A DNA stretch of 64,000 nt, taken from assembly GCF_023370775.1 (NCBI RefSeq), contig NZ_JAMCCQ010000001.1, positions 372,001 to 436,000 on the forward strand, given 5' to 3'. Made by a program: the position numbers and the translations under genes. The notes beneath the pieces were generated by a model. It ran no database searches and was not told the origin of the DNA. It saw nothing but the letters and a program-made list of their open reading frames with translations. This DNA is from Marivita sp. GX14005. GTDB lineage: Bacteria > Pseudomonadota > Alphaproteobacteria > Rhodobacterales > Rhodobacteraceae. This document shows, in pieces, positions 59,222-64,000 of the stretch. Position 1 is the stretch's first letter. Each line of letters begins with the position of its first letter.

Positions 59222-60526
59222 TCAAGTTTGCCGCTTGGCGCGCAGCCGCGCGAAATACTCCAGCCGCTTTTTCAGATCGCGCTCGAAGCCGCGTTCGACG
59301 GGGGCGTAGAATTCCGTGCGCCCCATCTCCTCGGGAAAATAATCCTGCCCGGAAAACCCGTCCTCGGCATCATGGTCGTAGGCATAGCCCGCGCCATAGC
59401 CTTCGTCCTTCATAAGCTTGGTCGGCGCGTTGAGGATATGCTTGGGCGGCATCAGCGATCCGGTCTTTTTCGCCGCCCGCCGCGCCGCCTTGTAGGCGGC
59501 ATAGACCCCGTTCGATTTCGGCGCGAGCGCGATATAGACGAGCGCCTGCGCGATGGCCAATTCGCCCTCGGGGCTGCCCAGCCGCTCGAACGTCTCCCAG
59601 CCTTGCAGGCAAACCGCCTGCGCTTGCGGGTCGGCGAGTCCAATATCCTCGACCGCCATGCGGGTGATGCGGCGGGCGAGATAGCGCGGATCCTCGCCCG
59701 CATCCAGCATGCGCGCGAACCAGTAAAGCGCGGCATCTGGATCGGAGCCGCGTACAGATTTGTGAAGCGCGGAAATCAGGTTGTAATGCGCGTCCCCAGA
59801 CTTGTCGTATTGCGCCGCGCGCTTCATCAGCCGCTGACCGAGTGCGGCGCTGTCCATCTTGCCGTCCACCTTCCAGGCCATCACCTGCTCGATCAGATTG
59901 AGCAGCGCGCGTCCGTCGCCATCGGCCATCTCCAGCAGGTTCTCCCGCGCCGCGCCGTCAAGCGGCAGCGAGCGCCCAAGCTCCATTTCCGCGCGCTGCG
60001 CAAGACGCTCAAGATCGGAAAGCGCCAGCCGCTCCAGGATCAGCACCTGCGCCCGGCTCAGCAAAGCGGCGTTCAGCTCGAAGGAGGGGTTTTCGGTCGT
60101 GGCCCCCACCAGAAGGATCGTGCCATCCTCCATATGCGGCAGAAAACTGTCCTGCTGCGCCTTGTTGAAACGGTGAATCTCGTCGACGAAAAGAAGCGTG
60201 CCCTGCCCCGCCTTGCGCCGCTGCCGGGCCGCATCGAACACCTTGCGAAGTTCCGGCACCCCGGAAAAGATCGCGCTGATCTGCACGAAATGCAGATCCG
60301 TCTCGTCCGCCAGCAGCCGCGCGATGGTCGTCTTGCCCACACCTGGCGGCCCCCAGAAGATTACCGAGCCAAGGCTGCCCGCCTCCAGCATCACGGTCAG
60401 CGGCGCCTCCGGCCCGATCACACGCGCCTGCCCGATCACCTCGGACAGCTTTTGCGGCCTGAGCCTGTCGGCAAGCGGCCGAGGCGCGGTATCAGGCATA
60501 TCGCCGGTATCGAACAGATCATTCAT
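59222..60526 (-). CDS. rarA: replication-associated recombination protein A
   Basis: 434-residue AAA+ protein of the RarA/MgsA/WRNIP1 family acting at stalled forks. It has Walker A WGPPGVGKTTIARLL, FVDEIHRFNKAQQDSFLPHME (Walker B), GATTENPSFE (sensor), RLALSDLERLAQ, and the C-terminal domain ending in PVERGFERDLKKRLEYFARL. The ATG at 60526 fits; upstream frame overlaps tRNA-Glu and is rejected. It is the first gene of the rarA-crcB-rluA-ATP12 run. Confidence 0.94.
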   Translation of the reverse strand: MNDLFDTGDMPDTAPRPLADRLRPQKLSEVIGQARVIGPEAPLTVMLEAGSLGSVIFWGPPGVGKTTIARLLADETDLHFVQISAIFSGVPELRKVFDAARQRRKAGQGTLLFVDEIHRFNKAQQDSFLPHMEDGTILLVGATTENPSFELNAALLSRAQVLILERLALSDLERLAQRAEMELGRSLPLDGAARENLLEMADGDGRALLNLIEQVMAWKVDGKMDSAALGQRLMKRAAQYDKSGDAHYNLISALHKSVRGSDPDAALYWFARMLDAGEDPRYLARRITRMAVEDIGLADPQAQAVCLQGWETFERLGSPEGELAIAQALVYIALAPKSNGVYAAYKAARRAAKKTGSLMPPKHILNAPTKLMKDEGYGAGYAYDHDAEDGFSGQDYFPEEMGRTEFYAPVERGFERDLKKRLEYFARLRAKRQT

Positions 60527-60579
60527 GCCCGCGATATGTCCGGGGCTGGCACGCTTTGCAAGATGAGGGAGAAGGAAAG

Positions 60580-60654
60580 TGGCAGCCCGTAGGGGAATCG
60601 AACCCCTCTTTCCAGGTTGAAAACCTGGCGTCCTAACCGATAGACGAACGGGCC
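60580..60654 (-). tRNA. tRNA-Glu (anticodon UUC)
   Basis: 75 bases including encoded CCA. The 5' GGCCCGT pairs with ACGGGCT, with one G-U pair at position 1. The anticodon arm CCAGG-TTTTCAA-CCTGG has anticodon TTC. The T arm GGGGTTCGATTCCCC is regular. It lies between rarA and recJ on the minus strand. Confidence 0.94.
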
Positions 60655-60797
60655 ACTGTCGCGTGACGTGCGGTGTATCTAGGCAAAGCCGCGCGGCCAT
60701 GCAAGCAGAAATTTGGCTTGCGCAGAGGTTTTTTCAATCTTTCGTCAAAGCCGAAAAACTGCAACACAAATCTTTTTAATTCAGCGCCTTACGCCGG

Positions 60798-62546
60798 TTA
60801 TGTCGTTACCGGCGCGGCGTCTTCGAGCCGGAGCTGCACGTTGCGTCGTCCGCCCCATTCGTTGATTTCGAGCCGACCGGCGAGGTGGAATCGCGCGCCT
60901 CCGTGGTTTTCGAGCGCAGCTCCGAGCGGTCCGTCGAAGGCACCGAAAGAGATGGCGTCGATCCGCGCACCGATGCCGTCGCCGAAGCCGAGCTTGAGAT
61001 GCGAGGCACCGACGCGCTTGGAAAAACCGATCTGGATGTCGGGGAAGACGAAACGGGGCGCTGCGGCGCCTGCGCCGAACGGTCCGGCGGTTTCGATCCG
61101 GTCGATCAACTCCGGCGTCGCGGCACCGGGCATCAACGGGCCGTCGAGGCGCAGATCCATCGGGCCGAGCCGATCCGCGCCCTGTTTCGCCAATAGCTCG
61201 GTTAGCCGCATCATCGCAGGCTCGAGTTGCGCGCGCGAGAGCGACAGCCCCGCTGCCATCTTGTGACCGCCGCCCTTGGCGATCAGCCCTTCCGCCGCGA
61301 GTTTCTGGATCGATGCGCCCAGATCGATGCCGCTGACCGAGCGGCCCGATCCCTTGCCATCCTCGCCGTCGAACCCGATGACGATGGCGGGGCGATTGGT
61401 CAATTCCTTCAGGCGCGATGCGACGATGCCAACGACGCCGGGATGCCAGCCCTCGCCCGCTGCCCAGACGAGCGGCACGTCCAGTCCGCGCGCCTCGGCC
61501 TGCTCCAAAGCGGCGGCGCGCACCGCCTCCTCGATCTCGCGGCGCTCGGCGTTGAGCGCATCGAGCCGTTCGGCCATCGCCTGCGCTTCATGCGGATCGG
61601 TGGTCGAGAGCAGCCGCGCGCCGAGATCGGCCTTGCCGATACGCCCGCCAGCATTGACGCGCGGACCGAGCACGAAGCCGAGGTGATAGGATTTCGGAGC
61701 CGTGCTGAGCCGCCCGACATCGCAAAGCGCAACAAGCCCCGGCCGCCTGCGTTGCGCCATGATCTTGAGCCCCTGCCGCACGAGCGCGCGGTTGACGCCG
61801 CGCAGCGGTGCGACATCCGCGACCGTCGCCAGCGCCACCAGATCGAGCAGGCTCATCAGATCCGGCCCTTGCCGCCCCGCCTCGCGCAACTGCCTCCCTG
61901 CCTCGACCAGAGCCAGGAACACCACACCAGCGGCACAGAGGTGTCCGAGCGCGCCATCCTCGTCCTGCCGGTTGGGATTCACCACGGCGAGAGCGTCGGG
62001 CAGGGTTTCACCGCCCAGATGGTGATCCAGCACGACAACATCGGCGCCTTTCGCCGCCGCGATGGGCCCGTGCGACAGGGTTCCGCAATCGACGCAGATG
62101 ATGAGGTCATGGTCCTTGGCAAGCGCGGCCATGGCCGGCTCGTTCGGGCCATATCCTTCATCGATCCGGTCGGGCACATAGAGGGTCGCGCTGCGGTTCA
62201 ACTGGCGCAGCCAATCGATCAGCAAGGCGGCAGAAGCGCCGCCATCGACATCGTAATCGGCGAAAATCGCGATCCGTTCGCCGTGTTCCGCCGCGCGCAC
62301 AAGCCGCCCTGCGGCAGCTTCCATGTCACGCAAGCTGCGCGGATCGGGCAGCGACGCGCGCAGGGTCGGCTCCAGATACCCCGTCGCCTCCTCGCAGGAC
62401 ACGCCGAGCCGGGCGAGCGTCTGGCAAAGTGCCTGCGGCAGACCGGTGCGCTGCACCAGCGTTTCGGACAGGCGCGTCACCTCGGGCGTCGGGCCGATCC
62501 ATCTGCGCCCGGTCAGCGATCTGTCGACACCCAGATAGCCGGTCAC
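60798..62546 (-). CDS. recJ: single-stranded-DNA exonuclease RecJ
   Basis: 582-residue 5'-3' exonuclease of the DHH family. Motif I ADYDVDGGASAALL, motif III VLDHHLGGE, the CVDCGTLSHGPIAAA segment and the DHHA1-type GGGHKMAAGLSLSRAQ are visible, followed by the OB-like C-terminal domain (VNAGGRIG is within the core). Note the motif I form DYDVDG. It is 7 bases upstream of the glpX stop region and lies directly after glpX on the same strand. The 143-base gap to tRNA-Glu contains nothing else I can identify. Confidence 0.93.
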   Translation of the reverse strand: MTGYLGVDRSLTGRRWIGPTPEVTRLSETLVQRTGLPQALCQTLARLGVSCEEATGYLEPTLRASLPDPRSLRDMEAAAGRLVRAAEHGERIAIFADYDVDGGASAALLIDWLRQLNRSATLYVPDRIDEGYGPNEPAMAALAKDHDLIICVDCGTLSHGPIAAAKGADVVVLDHHLGGETLPDALAVVNPNRQDEDGALGHLCAAGVVFLALVEAGRQLREAGRQGPDLMSLLDLVALATVADVAPLRGVNRALVRQGLKIMAQRRRPGLVALCDVGRLSTAPKSYHLGFVLGPRVNAGGRIGKADLGARLLSTTDPHEAQAMAERLDALNAERREIEEAVRAAALEQAEARGLDVPLVWAAGEGWHPGVVGIVASRLKELTNRPAIVIGFDGEDGKGSGRSVSGIDLGASIQKLAAEGLIAKGGGHKMAAGLSLSRAQLEPAMMRLTELLAKQGADRLGPMDLRLDGPLMPGAATPELIDRIETAGPFGAGAAAPRFVFPDIQIGFSKRVGASHLKLGFGDGIGARIDAISFGAFDGPLGAALENHGGARFHLAGRLEINEWGGRRNVQLRLEDAAPVTT

Positions 62547-62553
62547 GCGGCCG

Positions 62554-63522
62554 TCAGCCCTGCCGCGGGTTGCGATAGGTCATGCGCCGCACCGAGCCGG
62601 TCTTGGAGCGCATGAGCAGCGTTTCGGTCGTGTAATAGCCGACCTCGCGCTTGATCCCCGGCAGGAGCGATCCACTGGTGACGCCGGTCGCGGCGAAGAT
62701 GACATCCTGTGTCACCATGTCGTCGCGCGAATAAACCCGGTCAAGATCGGCGATCCCGGCTTTCGCGGCGCGGGATTTTTCATCGTCGTTGCGGAAAAGC
62801 AGACGGCCGAAGATCTGCCCGCCCATGCATTTCAGCGCCGCGGCCGCCAGCACGCCCTCGGGTGCGCCGCCGGTGCCCATATACATGTCGATCCCGGTCT
62901 GGCCGGGCTCGGCGCAATGCATCACGCCGGCCACGTCGCCATCGGTGATCAGCCGGATGGAAGCACCGGTCGAGCGAATCTCGTCGATCATGTCGGCATG
63001 GCGCGGGCGTTCGAGCACGCAAACGGTGATGTCGCGCGGCTCGCAGCCCTTGGCCTTCGCAAGTTCGGCGATCCGTGCAGCGGGCGGCATGTCGAGCGAA
63101 ACGACGCCTTCGGGATAACCCGGCCCGATGGCGAGCTTGTCCATGTAGACATCCGGCGCGTGCAGCATGGAGCCGCGCGGCCCCATCGCGATCACGGTCA
63201 GCGCGTTGGGCATGTCCTTGGCGGTGAGCGTCGTGCCTTCGAGCGGATCGAGGGCGATATCGACGCCGGGGCCGTTGCCGTTGCCGACTTCCTCGCCGAT
63301 GAAGAGCATGGGCGCCTCGTCGCGTTCGCCTTCGCCGATGACCACGACACCCTTGATATCGAGCAGGTTGAGCTGCTCGCGCATGGCGTTCACCGCCGCT
63401 TGATCGGCCGCTTTTTCATCCCCGCGGCCGACGAGGTCAACGGTGGCGATCGCCGCCTGTTCGGCGACCCTTGCGAGGCCCAGAGACAACATGCGGTCAT
63501 TGAAATCGATACGATCGGGCAT
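62554..63522 (-). CDS. glpX: class II fructose-1,6-bisphosphatase
   Basis: 322-residue gluconeogenic enzyme. It shows the metal and substrate signatures of the GlpX family: GEGERDEAPMLFIGEEVG, the LDPLEGTTLTAKDMPNAL motif, and YMGTGGAPEGVLAAAALKCMGG. The ATG at 63522 (MPDRIDFNDRMLSLGLARV) is the family start; the long frame upstream is a shadow. It lies 79 bases downstream of the homoserine dehydrogenase gene and 7 bases before recJ, all minus strand. Confidence 0.95.
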   Translation of the reverse strand: MPDRIDFNDRMLSLGLARVAEQAAIATVDLVGRGDEKAADQAAVNAMREQLNLLDIKGVVVIGEGERDEAPMLFIGEEVGNGNGPGVDIALDPLEGTTLTAKDMPNALTVIAMGPRGSMLHAPDVYMDKLAIGPGYPEGVVSLDMPPAARIAELAKAKGCEPRDITVCVLERPRHADMIDEIRSTGASIRLITDGDVAGVMHCAEPGQTGIDMYMGTGGAPEGVLAAAALKCMGGQIFGRLLFRNDDEKSRAAKAGIADLDRVYSRDDMVTQDVIFAATGVTSGSLLPGIKREVGYYTTETLLMRSKTGSVRRMTYRNPRQG

Positions 63523-63601
63523 GAATGCCTCCAGTTTGCAATAATCCTGCGGTTTGTTATGCGCCGCGCCGGGGCGAGACAAGCGTGATTGCGCTACCCC
63601 G

Positions 63602-64000
63602 TCAGACCTTCTCGATCCTGAGGGCGACCGGCTCGTCGCGGACCACACCGGTTCCGTCCATTGCGGCCAGCGCGGTATCGAGCGCGGCGCGGGTGGTCTT
63701 GTGCGTGACGATAAGCACCGGCGCGGTTTCCTTGTCGTGGCTACGCTGGCGCATCCGGTCGATGGAAACGCCCGCCTCACCCAGCACCGCCGCCACCTTG
63801 GCCAACGCGCCCGGTTTGTCGAGCAGCGTGAGGCGCAGATAGTAGGGCGCGGCCGCGCCGGCGCGGGCCGGGGTGGCCTGAACGAGGCTATGCGACGGCT
63901 GCCCGAAGGTCGTCACACGTGTGCCGCGCGCGATGTCGATGATATCGCCCATGACGGCGCTGGCCGTCGGCCCCTCGCCGGCGCCCGCGCCACGCATGAC
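63602..64000 (-). CDS. hom: homoserine dehydrogenase, C-terminal part (runs off window)
   Basis: About 132 residues of the C-terminus are visible; the N-terminus lies beyond base 64000. The segment MRGAGAGEGPTASAVMGDII is the conserved substrate-binding stretch of homoserine dehydrogenase, and the last part (YYLRLTLLDKPGALAKVAAV, IDRMRQRSHDKE) is its ACT regulatory domain. The enzyme reduces aspartate semialdehyde in threonine and methionine synthesis. The visible methionine at 63997 is internal, not the real start. Confidence 0.93.
   Translation of the reverse strand, partial: VMRGAGAGEGPTASAVMGDIIDIARGTRVTTFGQPSHSLVQATPARAGAAAPYYLRLTLLDKPGALAKVAAVLGEAGVSIDRMRQRSHDKETAPVLIVTHKTTRAALDTALAAMDGTGVVRDEPVALRIEKV

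Overview
The window looks like a chromosomal segment of a GC-rich alphaproteobacterium of the Rhodobacteraceae (Roseobacter/Paracoccus type). The evidence is the gene content and order: a nosCRZDFYLX operon, NnrS/NnrU, an NDUFS4-type complex I subunit, an ATP12 chaperone, the order yidC-MOSC-ysxC-argB, an aapJQMP amino-acid transporter, and a small heme protein of the HTHP family. Nothing points to a plasmid, prophage, insertion sequence, integron or CRISPR array. No stretch longer than about 200 bases lacks a gene.

Layout. 1-1434: 5' part of dnaE (minus) and a small secreted protein. 1594-6455: four-gene BMP-family (nucleoside-type) ABC importer. 6502-6918: monoheme cytochrome c behind a clear Crp/Fnr-type promoter. 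7109-23450: a formate dehydrogenase (FDH) locus. It holds a minus-strand set (DUF6494, Mrp-type ATPase, biotin/lipoate-ligase-like protein, DUF6505), a cytochrome c with a TupA-like N-terminus, a 660-residue polyferredoxin, DUF3305, DUF3306, a TorD-type chaperone, a 63-residue Tat peptide, and the FDH alpha and beta subunits. After two unrelated minus-strand genes (an EEP-fold nuclease and cardiolipin synthase) come the FDH gamma subunit, a WD40-cytochrome c fusion and a 43-residue membrane peptide.

23464-28748: a nitrosative-stress module around NsrR. One arm is truncated globin, 5-formyl-THF cyclo-ligase, NnrS, NnrU and an aminotransferase. The divergent arm is nsrR, HTHP and DUF6522. 28749-37852: the complete N2O-reductase operon nosC-R-Z-D-F-Y-L-X. 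37959-52383: tRNA-Arg(UCU), Cu/Zn SOD, the NDUFS4-like subunit, a phasin-like protein, uvrB, a Zn-ribbon protein, a lipoprotein, hrpB, ttcA, a degenerate GGDEF-EAL protein, yidC, a MOSC protein, ysxC, argB and sixA. 52396-56827: aapJQMP. 57006-64000: ATP12, RluA-type synthase, crcB, rarA, tRNA-Glu(UUC), recJ, glpX and the 3' part of homoserine dehydrogenase.

How it fits together. The window concentrates low-oxygen respiration genes: formate oxidation feeding electrons through a membrane cytochrome b and accessory c-type cytochromes, NO sensing and detoxification, and N2O as electron acceptor. The less described parts are the FDH accessory proteins: a cytochrome c whose N-terminus resembles an internally deleted tungstate-binding protein, the WD40-cytochrome c fusion with its 43-residue partner, and the co-transcribed biotin/lipoate-ligase-like and Mrp genes. 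Also notable are the HTHP gene inside the nsrR operon and the paired TTTGCATT half-sites in the nsrR/globin promoter region. All assignments come from reading the sequence; no database search was run.
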